A stretch of DNA of 7,583 nucleotides from Peptococcaceae bacterium (GCA_003160265.1 PLQY01000031.1:12349-19931), one strand, 5' to 3'; positions 1 to 5,949 are shown, counted from the stretch's first letter. The notes: generated from the sequence alone by a model not told the origin. Translations and numbers: made by a program.

Positions 1-37
1 CTGCACACCGGCCTCGGCCAAATCCATTGTATTCAAT

Positions 38-67
38 ATGATATACTATTGGCCTTTTTTACGTCAA
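38..67 (-). promoter_or_regulatory. Probable promoter for an unseen gene beyond the left edge
   Basis: On the minus strand there is a -35 box TTGACG (62-67), followed by TATCAT (38-43, spacer 18) or TATATC (40-45, spacer 16). An AT-rich tract at about 68-140 lies just upstream and could act as an UP element. The -10 region sits in a partly palindromic sequence (GTAT at 30-33, ATAC at 44-47), which is where a repressor could bind. An ATG at 25-27 lies too close to the expected start of transcription and has no ribosome binding site, so the real start codon is probably outside the window. In related Firmicutes the gene after glyS is often a CBS/helix-turn-helix regulator (CcpN type) or pyruvate phosphate dikinase. 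That identity is inference only. Confidence 0.55.
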
Positions 68-172
68 TAAATATGTTATATTTCTTTACGATATATTTTT
101 TAAAATTCCTTCTTAAAGTTATGAAATGGATCCAAGGGACGATCCTCTTGATACATTACGGTCCCGTGCTTG

Positions 173-199
173 GGCGCCGCGCCAGCTAGCGGCGGCGCC
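173..199 (-). terminator. GC-rich hairpin after glyS, possible terminator
   Basis: Perfect 8-bp stem GGCGCCGC (173-180) / GCGGCGCC (192-199) with an 11-base loop. It starts about 20 bases past the glyS stop codon in the direction of transcription. No U-run follows on the minus strand, so it is not a classical intrinsic terminator. It may protect the 3' end of the glyQS mRNA or act with a termination factor. The stem is clear; the role is inferred from its place between glyS and the next promoter. Confidence 0.35.
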
Positions 200-220
200 G
201 GGTCCCCGCCATGTGAAGTT

Positions 221-2287
221 TCAATGCACGATTTTATCCAGATCGCCAAACTTTCGCAAGGTAGAGGCAATATCTTTCAGAAGCGCCAGGCGGTTGGCCC
301 TGATGGCATCTTCGGGCGCCATCACCAGCACCTCGTCGAAAAAGTGGCCGATCGGCTCCAGCAGCGAGGCAGCAGCAAACAGAGCCTGCTCGATCTGATC
401 CTGCTGCTCCAGCCGCATAATCTCCTTCTTGATCCGGGACCAGGCCTGGTAAAGGCCCACCTCTCCGTCCTCGGTGAGCAGGGCCGGGTCGATGGCATCA
501 GTGGTGGCGTGGCGGGCGAGGTTGGATGCCCGCGTGAAGGCGGTCAGCAGTGCCTCGAACTCCGGGGTTTGGCGCTGTGCCCTAAGCGCATGCAGCCGCC
601 TGTTGACGGTGACAATCCGGTCGCTGCCACTGCCCAAAGAGGCCTCCACCAGGTCGTAGGCGTAGCCCTGGTCCATGAAAATATTCCGCAGCCGGGCGCG
701 GAAGAACTCCTCCAGCCGCCCGGCGACCTCTTCCAAGGATGCCTGCAGTTGGTACTGGCTGAACCCCCCATAGGCCTGTTCGATCAGAGACCTGAGAGAG
801 AGGTCGCACCGGTGCGCCAGGATTATGTGACAGATGCCCAGGGCCTGGCGCCGCAAGGCATATGGGTCCTGGGAACCGGTAGGTTCTAACCCCATGGCGA
901 AGCATCCCACCAGGTTGTCGATCTTGTCGGCCGTAGCCACCACTGCTCCCAGCTTGCTGGCCGGCGGCTCGTCACCCGCATGGCGGGGCTGGTAGTGCTC
1001 CCGGATCGCCCGGCAGACCCCGTCCCTCTCCTCATCCACCGCAGCATAGGCCGCCCCCATGATCCCCTGCAGTTCGGGGAACTCATAGACCATGTTGGTC
1101 ACCAGGTCGGCCTTGGCCAGCAGGGCCGCCCGCTCCGCATCCTGCCGCTGCCCGGGGGTGAGCTTCAACAGACCACCAAGGTAGCGGGTCAGTTGCAGGA
1201 GGCGCTGGGTCTTGTCGTAGATCGTCCCCAGTCCCTCCAGAAAGACGATCTGCTGCAGTCTCTCCACCTTCTGCGCCAACGGGCTTTTCAGATCTTCGTG
1301 CCAGAAGAACTCGGCGTCATACAGCCGGGCGCGCAGCACCTTCTCGTTGCCCGCCCGGACCAGGTCCTGGTTCACCGGGCCGTTGGCGAAGGCCAGAAAC
1401 CGGGGGAGCAACTGGTCCGACTGACTCCAAATCGGAAAATAGCGCTGGTGGTCCTGCATCGGAGTGATCACCACCTCAGGCGGCAGCTCGAGAAAGCGGG
1501 GGTCGAACCCGCCGCAGATCGGTGTCGGATTCTCTACCAGGTTGGTCACCTCATCCAGCAGCGACTCGTTCGGCAGTACTTTGCCGCCAACCGCCGCGGC
1601 GGCTTCCAGGGCCTGCTGCCAGATCAGGCGCCGGCGCCGGGACTGGTCGACTATAACCCCGGCCTGTTCCAGTTTTTCAAAATAATCCTCGGGCCGTTCG
1701 AGGGACACCGGCTCCCTGGAGAAGTTGCGAATCCCGTAGGTGAGGCGCCCGGAATGCAGCAGGTCATACTCGAAATCGACCACCTCCCGGTCCAACAAGC
1801 ATACCAACCAGCGGATCGGACGGGCAAACTTGACCTCCCGGTCGCCCCAGCGCATCGGCTTGGGGAAGGACAGACCACTGATGAACTGGGGGGCAAGTTC
1901 TCTCAGTACCTGCCCTGCTTCCCTGCCAAGGGCGCGCTTTTGGGCAAACAGATACTCGCCGCCGGGCGCGTCCTTCACCACCAGGTTAGCAACGGACACA
2001 CCCTGCCCCCGGGCAAAGCCCTCCGCCGCTCTGGTGGGCCGCCCCTGTTCATCAAAAGCCGCCTTGCGGGATGGCCCCTTGACCTCTTCCACCAGGTCCG
2101 CCTGCTGATCGCCAACTCCCCAGACATAGAGGGTCAACCGCCTGGGGGTGGCAAAACCGGCCAACCGCTGGTACGTGATCCGGTGCGAGCGGAGCATCTC
2201 CCCTCCCAGCTCCTCCAGTTGGGTCACAGCTGGTACCACAAAGCGGGCCGGCAACTCCTCGGTTCCGATTTCCAATAAAAAGTCCAT
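221..2287 (-). CDS. glyS: Glycine--tRNA ligase beta subunit
   Basis: Encodes a complete 688-residue beta subunit of the cytoplasmic tetrameric glycyl-tRNA synthetase. With GlyQ this enzyme charges tRNA-Gly with glycine using ATP; the beta subunit mainly binds the tRNA. The N-terminus MDFLLEIGTEELPARF (1-16) is the family signature. Other hallmarks are FPKPMRWGDREVKFARPIRWL (about 141-161), HQRYFPIW (280-287), the stretch LYDAEFFWHEDLKSPL (322-337), the MVYEFPELQGIMG block (399-411) and DPYALRRQALGI (474-485). The last 100 or so residues are the anticodon-binding DALR-like domain. Length is normal for the family (about 690). The ATG is preceded on the minus strand by AGAGGAGGAAT at good spacing. 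The gene follows glyQ after a 137-base gap, longer than usual for this pair, and should be co-transcribed with it from the T-box promoter. No frameshift or missing block is seen. Confidence 0.98.
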   Translation of the reverse strand: MDFLLEIGTEELPARFVVPAVTQLEELGGEMLRSHRITYQRLAGFATPRRLTLYVWGVGDQQADLVEEVKGPSRKAAFDEQGRPTRAAEGFARGQGVSVANLVVKDAPGGEYLFAQKRALGREAGQVLRELAPQFISGLSFPKPMRWGDREVKFARPIRWLVCLLDREVVDFEYDLLHSGRLTYGIRNFSREPVSLERPEDYFEKLEQAGVIVDQSRRRRLIWQQALEAAAAVGGKVLPNESLLDEVTNLVENPTPICGGFDPRFLELPPEVVITPMQDHQRYFPIWSQSDQLLPRFLAFANGPVNQDLVRAGNEKVLRARLYDAEFFWHEDLKSPLAQKVERLQQIVFLEGLGTIYDKTQRLLQLTRYLGGLLKLTPGQRQDAERAALLAKADLVTNMVYEFPELQGIMGAAYAAVDEERDGVCRAIREHYQPRHAGDEPPASKLGAVVATADKIDNLVGCFAMGLEPTGSQDPYALRRQALGICHIILAHRCDLSLRSLIEQAYGGFSQYQLQASLEEVAGRLEEFFRARLRNIFMDQGYAYDLVEASLGSGSDRIVTVNRRLHALRAQRQTPEFEALLTAFTRASNLARHATTDAIDPALLTEDGEVGLYQAWSRIKKEIMRLEQQDQIEQALFAAASLLEPIGHFFDEVLVMAPEDAIRANRLALLKDIASTLRKFGDLDKIVH

Positions 2288-2424
2288 CGCCTATTCCTCC
2301 TCTAGTACATGCGTGCTATTCGCCCGCTTCCCGGCAGTGCCATATCCAGTACCACCGCTGTGGATCCGGACCCGGATGATGCCGCAGAATAGTGTTGAGG
2401 GTACCCATCCCTGGTCTTGGCACT

Positions 2425-3387
2425 TCAGGAGATGGCCTTTCCGTCAGCCCCATCCTGGCGATCGAGCGGCGTGCTCCCCAGGAGCGGCAGCCCCAAGGCC
2501 TCCCGGGCGTTATTATCTTTGAGCAGCGGGTAGCCCAGGCGCTCCCGCTGAACTAAGTAGGCCTCGGCGCAGAGCCGGGCCAGGCGCCTTACCCGGCCGA
2601 TGTAGGAGGTGCGCTCGGACACGCTGATGGCACTGCGGGCGTCCAGCAGGTTGAAGGTGTGGGAGCACTTCAGGACGTAATCGTAGGCAGGCTGCGCCAG
2701 TCCCTGGGCGACCACCCTGGCCGCCTCCTGCTCGAACATATCGAACAGCGTGAACAGCATCCCGGTATCCGCCACCTCGAAGTTATAGCGGGAGTAATCA
2801 ACCTCGCTCTGGTGGTGGACATCACCGTAGGTGATATTTCCGGTCCAGATCAGGTCATAGACGCTGTCCACCTCCTGGATGTACGTGGCGATCCGCTCGA
2901 TGCCGTAGGTGATCTCGGCGCTGACCGGGTGGCAGTCAATCCCGCCAAACTGCTGGAAATAGGTGAACTGGGTGATCTCCATGCCGTCCAGCCAGACCTC
3001 CCAACCCAGGCCCCAGGCTCCCAGAGTCGGCGATTCCCAGTTGTCCTCCACGAAGCGAACGTCGTGGGAGCGCAGGTCGATGCCCAGGTAGGCCAGGCTG
3101 TTCAGGTAGCGGTCGATCACGTCATCCGGCGACGGCTTCAGGATCACCTGGTACTGGTAGTAGTGCTGCAACCGGTTGGGGTTGTCCCCGTACCGGCCAT
3201 CGGTGGGCCGGCGCGACGGCTCCACGTAGGCGGCGTACCAGGGCTCCGGCCCCAGTGCCCGCAGGGCTGTCGCCGGGTTCATTGTGCCCGCCCCCTTCTC
3301 CAAGTCATACGGCTGTTGCAAGATGCAATGCTGTCCCCAGTACTCGTTCAGGCCGTGGATGATCTCTTGAAAAGTCCAGCAAGCCAT
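2425..3387 (-). CDS. glyQ: Glycine--tRNA ligase alpha subunit
   Basis: Encodes the 320-residue catalytic alpha subunit of glycyl-tRNA synthetase, a class II enzyme forming glycyl-adenylate and passing glycine to tRNA-Gly together with GlyS. The N-terminal [23 protein letters not shown] region (here [19 protein letters not shown], 3-21) is typical. Active-site motifs are present: [17 protein letters not shown] (56-72), [19 protein letters not shown] (112-130), [15 protein letters not shown] (135-149) and [14 protein letters not shown] (158-171). Family members are usually close to 295-300 residues; this one carries a short polar C-terminal extension (about 302-320). The start is set by a very strong ribosome binding site AAGGAGGT eight bases upstream. 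It is the first gene behind the glycine T-box leader. The 137-base gap to glyS contains only a weak 30-codon open frame (2316-2408). Confidence 0.98.
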   Translation of the reverse strand: MACWTFQEIIHGLNEYWGQHCILQQPYDLEKGAGTMNPATALRALGPEPWYAAYVEPSRRPTDGRYGDNPNRLQHYYQYQVILKPSPDDVIDRYLNSLAYLGIDLRSHDVRFVEDNWESPTLGAWGLGWEVWLDGMEITQFTYFQQFGGIDCHPVSAEITYGIERIATYIQEVDSVYDLIWTGNITYGDVHHQSEVDYSRYNFEVADTGMLFTLFDMFEQEAARVVAQGLAQPAYDYVLKCSHTFNLLDARSAISVSERTSYIGRVRRLARLCAEAYLVQRERLGYPLLKDNNAREALGLPLLGSTPLDRQDGADGKAIS

Positions 3388-3395
3388 CTCTTCAA

Positions 3396-3403
3396 ACCTC
3401 CTT
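3396..3403 (-). promoter_or_regulatory. Ribosome binding site of glyQ
   Basis: Minus-strand AAGGAGGT, a near-perfect anti-Shine-Dalgarno match, eight bases before the glyQ ATG. It begins right where the U-rich tail of the T-box terminator ends, so nothing but termination control stands between leader and translation. It fixes the glyQ start at 3387. Confidence 0.9.
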
Positions 3404-3444
3404 AAATAAAACCGCCCCTGCAGCTATTACAGCCACAGGGACGG
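3401..3444 (-). terminator. T-box regulated intrinsic terminator
   Basis: On the minus strand CCGTCCCTG (3444-3436) pairs with CAGGGGCGG (3420-3412), with one U-G wobble, and a further GCT/AGC pairing closes the loop. TTTTATTTAAG follows at 3411-3401. This is the premature terminator of the glyQS leader. Its 5' arm lies next to the T-box sequence (3450-3464), with which it must compete to form the antiterminator when uncharged tRNA-Gly binds. Confidence 0.92.
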
Positions 3445-3683
3445 GGTTTCCGCGGTTCCACCCTGTTTGGCGCCTGCTCGGCAAGCACCCTCTCTTTTAC
3501 AGCGCAACCATGCTCCGAAGTGCCATTCACCGCCTGAGTCAGCCGGTTTCCACCCTTCCCGGCTCGCTGAGTGAACTTCCAGCGGCTACTCCTCTCCATC
3601 ATTGCATTTAAATCGCTCCACGCCCACCTTCGCTGGGCACTCGCCCGTACCGTGGACGACATTACAAAAGCAAATGCTGTTCC
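3401..3683 (-). promoter_or_regulatory. Glycine T-box riboswitch leader of glyQS
   Basis: About 280-base leader that senses uncharged tRNA-Gly and allows transcription of glyQS only when it is bound. The exact T-box core AGGGTGGAACCGCGG lies at 3464-3450 and is followed by the terminator at 3444-3401. Stem I can be traced: GAGTAG (3592-3587), the helix GCCGC (3586-3582) with GCGGT (3533-3529), then GAATGGCACTTC containing the likely specifier GGC (3524-3522), which is a glycine codon followed by A as in other glycine T-boxes. A distal hairpin GCCGG/CCGGC (3563-3559 / 3546-3542) is also visible. The specifier agrees with the downstream genes. The 5' end (about 3683) is predicted from the promoter. 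An additional hairpin region precedes stem I (3617-3656). Confidence 0.95.
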
Positions 3684-3689
3684 CTGTTG

Positions 3690-3718
3690 AATGTACCAAC
3701 TTGTGCGCCCTTTGTCAA
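3690..3718 (-). promoter_or_regulatory. Sigma-A type promoter of the glyQS leader
   Basis: Minus-strand TTGACA (3718-3713), a 17-base spacer and TACATT (3695-3690), close to the vegetative consensus. The -35 box begins three bases after the stop codon of the upstream DUF4342-like gene, so glyQS has its own promoter while read-through from recO remains possible. Predicted transcription start is near 3683. Confidence 0.85.
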
Positions 3719-3721
3719 GAC

Positions 3722-4195
3722 TTAAGCCGGCGGTTGATCAGGAGCCTCGTCCCCGGGCGGTTCACCGAAGCCCTCAACTTCCAAGGTGCACCTGTTGAAC
3801 AGGGCGGCTACCGTGCCTATTGCCCCGAGCACCGCCAGTTCAGTGCTCATGAGTATGCCGGCAGCCCCAAGCACACCAACACCGGCCGGGATCTCCAACA
3901 GCGTCCTGTCTCCCTGCTTGAGCCGGATCCTGGTGGCTGTCCCCTTATCCATGATCTCCTTGAGACGGCTCACCACCTCTTCGCTCTTGCCCTGGATCTT
4001 CCGGGTCCACCTTTCCTTCAACTCCTTCAGGTCCTTCAGGCGCCCCGGTTCTTCATCAAACTGCGACTCCAGCAGCACCAGCGCCTCCACCGGGTCGCCC
4101 CCGGCATTTTCCAGCGCTTCCCTGGCTTCTTTATAGCTGACGTCCATCCGGTCCCTGATCAGGTCGATCTTTTCCAGTAGTTCGTTGCTGTCCAT
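3722..4195 (-). CDS. UBA-like/DUF4342-type small protein
   Basis: Encodes a 157-residue protein that I recognise as the DUF4342 type; its biochemical role is unknown. Residues 1-45 (ELLEKIDLIRDRMDVSYKEA onwards, with a GGDPVEAL turn) look like a three-helix UBA/TS-N domain of the kind found in EF-Ts and NAC proteins. A charged helical stretch follows (50-85), then a beta-like segment IRLKQGDRTLLEIP (90-103), a hydrophobic glycine-rich stretch GVGVLGAAGILM...LAVLGAIGTVAAL (106-132) that may form a membrane hairpin, and an acidic proline-rich tail. The start is MDSNELL at 4195, backed by AGGAGGAGG upstream; the longer open frame back to 4303 starts inside the palindromic spacer and lacks such a site. 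It sits between recO and the glyQS promoter, a linkage I recall from related clostridia. A possible -10 (TATAAA near 4235) lacks a clear -35, so it may be read from the recO promoter. Confidence 0.85.
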   Translation of the reverse strand: MDSNELLEKIDLIRDRMDVSYKEAREALENAGGDPVEALVLLESQFDEEPGRLKDLKELKERWTRKIQGKSEEVVSRLKEIMDKGTATRIRLKQGDRTLLEIPAGVGVLGAAGILMSTELAVLGAIGTVAALFNRCTLEVEGFGEPPGDEAPDQPPA

Positions 4196-4289
4196 AGTGT
4201 CATCCTCCTCCTGATTAATTTGTCCTGGCCATACCTTTTTATACTTATTTATCCTGAAGGCCACAGTCCCGGGGTTCGCCGCGCTCGCA

Positions 4290-4381
4290 TACGGCGGTGC
4301 CATGTCCGGTGGACATGGTGCGGCCAGCCGTAGCCGCTCTTATCCCGCCGCTTCGGAGGAGAAGCGGGGGCATTAGAGCGG
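4290..4381 (-). repeat. Two adjacent long interrupted palindromes after recO
   Basis: Hairpin A (4334-4381): CCGCTCT (4334-4340) pairs with AGAGCGG (4375-4381), CCC (4344-4346) with GGG (4368-4370), and CCGCTTC (4348-4354) with GAAGCGG (4361-4367), leaving a six-base loop. Hairpin B (4290-4332): TACGGC (4290-4295) pairs with GCCGTA (4327-4332), enclosing CCATGTCC/GGACATGG (4300-4307 / 4311-4318) with a three-base loop. They are separated by one base and start five bases beyond the recO stop. Neither is followed by a U-run on either strand. A smaller stem CGCCG/CGGCG (4277-4281 / 4292-4296) would compete with B. The element could be a REP/MITE-like repeat, an mRNA processing site between recO and the next gene, or a structured RNA. 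The pairing is seen; the role is open. Confidence 0.7.
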
Positions 4382-4385
4382 GTAG

Positions 4386-5144
4386 TCATCTGGTAAACTG
4401 CCAGGAACGAGGCCTGACATCCCCGTGGTAGCAGATAAAAGAGTGCAACAAAGAGGCCAGTTCCAGCCGGCTCCTCCTTTCGATCCGGACGCGCACAGCG
4501 CGGTCCAGGGGAGAACGCAAGAAATAGGCCAGGGCAGCCACAGTCGGGGGGGAGAGGGTCAAGGCCCCCGGACAGTTGGCGGCGCAAGCGGGGCAGAGTA
4601 CACCGCCACTCTCGATGCTGAACCAGACCGGGTCCGCAGCCGTTCCCCCAGGCTGCAGTACCTGCCGGTCATCGTGGTGCTCCATCACGCACCCCTCGAA
4701 CTGCGGCCGGTAACCCAGAGCCGCCAGGAGCTTGGTCTCAAAAACCCGGCCCAGCAGTTCCGGGTCAGATCCCTCCAATGTCCTCATTGCTGTAAGCAGG
4801 AGCTGGAACAGCTTCGGCTGGGGCTGCCTCTCCATGGTCAGGCGGTCAACCAGTTCCGCAAAGCAACTGGCTGCTGCCAGCTTGTCCAGGTCCTGTTCGA
4901 TAAAGCTGAATGTCTCATCGGAATCCCCCTGGGTGATGGTATCCAGAGTCTTGCCGCCGTATAGGACCAGGTGGGTGTGGCTGAACAGTTGCACTGCGCC
5001 CCGCAGACGGCTGGAAGGCTTGCGGACACCCTTGGCGATGGCTGCCACCTTCCCAGCTCCCCTGGTGAACAGGGTGAGGATCCGGTCCGCCTCCCCGTAT
5101 GGCATGCTTCGCAGAACAATTGCCTCTTCCTTGTAAATGCCCAT
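4386..5144 (-). CDS. recO: DNA repair protein RecO
   Basis: Encodes a complete 252-residue RecO, the recombination mediator that, with RecR, loads RecA onto SSB-covered single-stranded DNA in the RecFOR pathway and anneals complementary strands. Residues 1-80 form the N-terminal OB fold, with the signature YKEEAIVLRSMPYGEADRIL (4-23) and AKGVRKPSSRLRG (37-49). An alpha-helical domain follows (LDKLAAASCFAELVDRL, 86-102). The C-terminal zinc-binding region is unusual: the first pair is C152-x-x-E155 with H156 and H157 next to it, while the second half keeps FSIESGGVLCPACAANC (C184, C187, C191). Length matches the family (about 250). The ATG has GGGGAG eight bases upstream. In many Firmicutes era precedes recO; here no era is present, and recO appears to be the first gene of its unit behind the TATAAT box at 5192-5197. 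Confidence 0.96.
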   Translation of the reverse strand: MGIYKEEAIVLRSMPYGEADRILTLFTRGAGKVAAIAKGVRKPSSRLRGAVQLFSHTHLVLYGGKTLDTITQGDSDETFSFIEQDLDKLAAASCFAELVDRLTMERQPQPKLFQLLLTAMRTLEGSDPELLGRVFETKLLAALGYRPQFEGCVMEHHDDRQVLQPGGTAADPVWFSIESGGVLCPACAANCPGALTLSPPTVAALAYFLRSPLDRAVRVRIERRSRLELASLLHSFICYHGDVRPRSWQFTR

Positions 5145-5167
5145 CGATCGCTCCCCGGCACCGCCCG

Positions 5168-5200
5168 ACCTGTTTCGAAGTTAACAGGTATATTATACCA
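5168..5200 (-). promoter_or_regulatory. Probable recO promoter with overlapping palindromes
   Basis: Minus-strand TATAAT (5197-5192) is a perfect -10 box lying inside the small palindrome GGTATAATATACC (5200-5188). No good -35 hexamer is found at 16-18 bases. Immediately downstream, where transcription would begin, is a 7-bp inverted repeat ACCTGTT (5168-5174) / AACAGGT (5183-5189) with an eight-base gap. It is placed like a repressor site or a hairpin at the 5' end of the recO mRNA. The -10 and the repeats are seen; promoter activity and control are inference. Confidence 0.5.
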
Positions 5201-5341
5201 TGCGCCTGTTTTTCGGGCATATAGATTATCCCGCCATCATGCGGGGTGGTGCACACCGGAGCCTGACTAAGCAACGAGCGGGAATGACCCCGGCCACAAG
5301 CCCTGCAAACTAAAAATAGGTATCATTTATAGTACGATTGG

Positions 5342-5383
5342 AACCCTATTTTGCCGCATAGCAACCTTAGGGTTATTTTTATT
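5342..5383 (+). terminator. Orphan plus-strand terminator-like hairpin
   Basis: AACCCTA (5342-5348) pairs with TAGGGTT (5368-5374), and inside it TTGC pairs with GCAA around a six-base loop. ATTTTTATT follows, giving the look of an intrinsic terminator for plus-strand transcription. No plus-strand gene is visible upstream of it (5145-5341), so it may be the remnant of a lost gene or end a short intergenic transcript. On the minus strand the hairpin is not followed by a U-run. Confidence 0.45.
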
Positions 5384-5469
5384 GTATATCATTTCTTGCA
5401 GTGATGCACGTCCTCTAGGCATGCAGTAAGAAATAATGAGCACAATCATACAGTTATACGAATAGACCC

Positions 5470-5636
5470 GGTTAGCAAACAGTTGGCCAGGTTTGAAAAG
5501 TCGATTGGCTGAAGAGCTATAGGGAACATGGTGGAGCCGAGGTTTTTCCCGGCAGCGGCCACCGATACAGCACCGATGAAGAGATCGCCAAACTGAAGCG
5601 CCAGATACGCGATCAGAGGAGAACGCAATCGCCTGG
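5470..5636 (+). pseudogene. Decayed IS3-family transposase OrfA fragment
   Basis: Read on the plus strand from 5497 to 5613, one frame gives KVDWLKSYREHGG, then AEVFPGSGHRYSTDEEIAKL and KRQIRD. This carries the hallmarks of the IS3-family OrfA: the WLKxYREHG stretch after the helix-turn-helix, the F-P-G-S-G linker, and the EEIxxLKRQ start of the leucine-zipper region. At 5616 the zipper appears to continue as EENAI in another frame, so a small indel has occurred. Upstream of 5497 a stop codon and further frame changes break the helix-turn-helix part. No OrfB (DDE domain) and no clear terminal inverted repeats are seen. It is a non-functional relic left by a past insertion between recO and the transporter. 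The 91-residue minus-strand open frame across it (5446-5721) is its antisense shadow. Confidence 0.75.
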
Positions 5637-5685
5637 CAAAATAAATACTCAAAAAGAATGCAGGGGATAAAGGAAAAGGGGCTAT

Positions 5686-5743
5686 TCGGGTTTTAATGTG
5701 GGTAGCGATCTGACCGTTCAATTCATAAATCGGGTTTTAATGT
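5686..5743 (+). repeat. 14-bp direct repeat pair
   Basis: TCGGGTTTTAATGT occurs exactly at 5686-5699 and 5730-5743, 44 bases apart start to start, just beyond the IS3 relic. It could be a trace of element insertion or a slipped duplication. Too few copies are present for a CRISPR or an iteron array. Confidence 0.7.
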
Positions 5744-5787
5744 ATATCGGTACCCTCTCAGCTGGAAAACAAATTTCTCGTCAATGA

Positions 5788-5949
5788 GCACGTCGGGATG
5801 TTAAACTCGAAAGGCAGTTTGGAGTTTTCTCCAAAGCCTCCTTGCTCGCCTTAGGGACCGTACTGGAAGGTGCGATCACTTTAAATATCCCGCACAGTCT
5901 GAAAGATGAGGAATATACGGCAAAGCGATCCCTAAAGCAGGAGATATGA
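5788..5949 (+). other. Open plus-strand stretch, possible 3' remnant of a lost gene
   Basis: After an in-frame stop at 5785-5787, 53 codons stay open to a TGA at 5947-5949. The peptide reads SKASLLALGTVLEGAITLNI (positions 15-34), then PHSLKDEEYTAKRSLKQEI. There is no ATG in the frame and no ribosome binding site. The ending resembles, weakly, the C-terminus of the lactate/malate dehydrogenase family (an ALG-like segment, then an I-x-L-x-x-P-L-x-D-E-E-type helix), but I would not name it on that alone. A perfect hairpin TTTGGAG-TTTT-CTCCAAA lies inside it at 5818-5835. It may equally be chance. The rest of 5640-5977 shows no intact gene. Confidence 0.25.

Noticed and set aside
980..2278. 432-codon plus-strand open frame and a 239-codon one at 170-889
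   Set aside because: They run antisense to glyS, whose protein is conserved end to end. Long antisense frames are expected in GC-rich coding DNA and show no domain or ribosome binding site.
2659..3405. 248-codon plus-strand open frame opposite glyQ
   Set aside because: It is antisense to the conserved catalytic GlyQ sequence and has no recognisable domain.
3402..3662. 86-codon minus-strand open frame in the glyQS leader
   Set aside because: The region is fully explained by the T-box leader; the frame runs through stem I, the T-box core and the terminator.
4277..4345. Group II intron-like piece suggested by the CCGTATGCGAGCG sequence
   Set aside because: No domain V, no intron-encoded protein and no exon junction are visible; the short likeness is not enough.
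5168..5189. LexA (SOS) box at recO
   Set aside because: CTGT and ACAG are present but separated by 10 bases rather than the 8 of the E. coli box, and the Bacillus CGAAC...GTTC pattern is absent.
5446..5721. 91-codon minus-strand open frame
   Set aside because: The opposite strand reads as IS3 OrfA, so this frame is its shadow; it also lacks a ribosome binding site.
5686..5743. CRISPR-like array
   Set aside because: There are only two copies of a 14-bp unit, and no cas genes are present.
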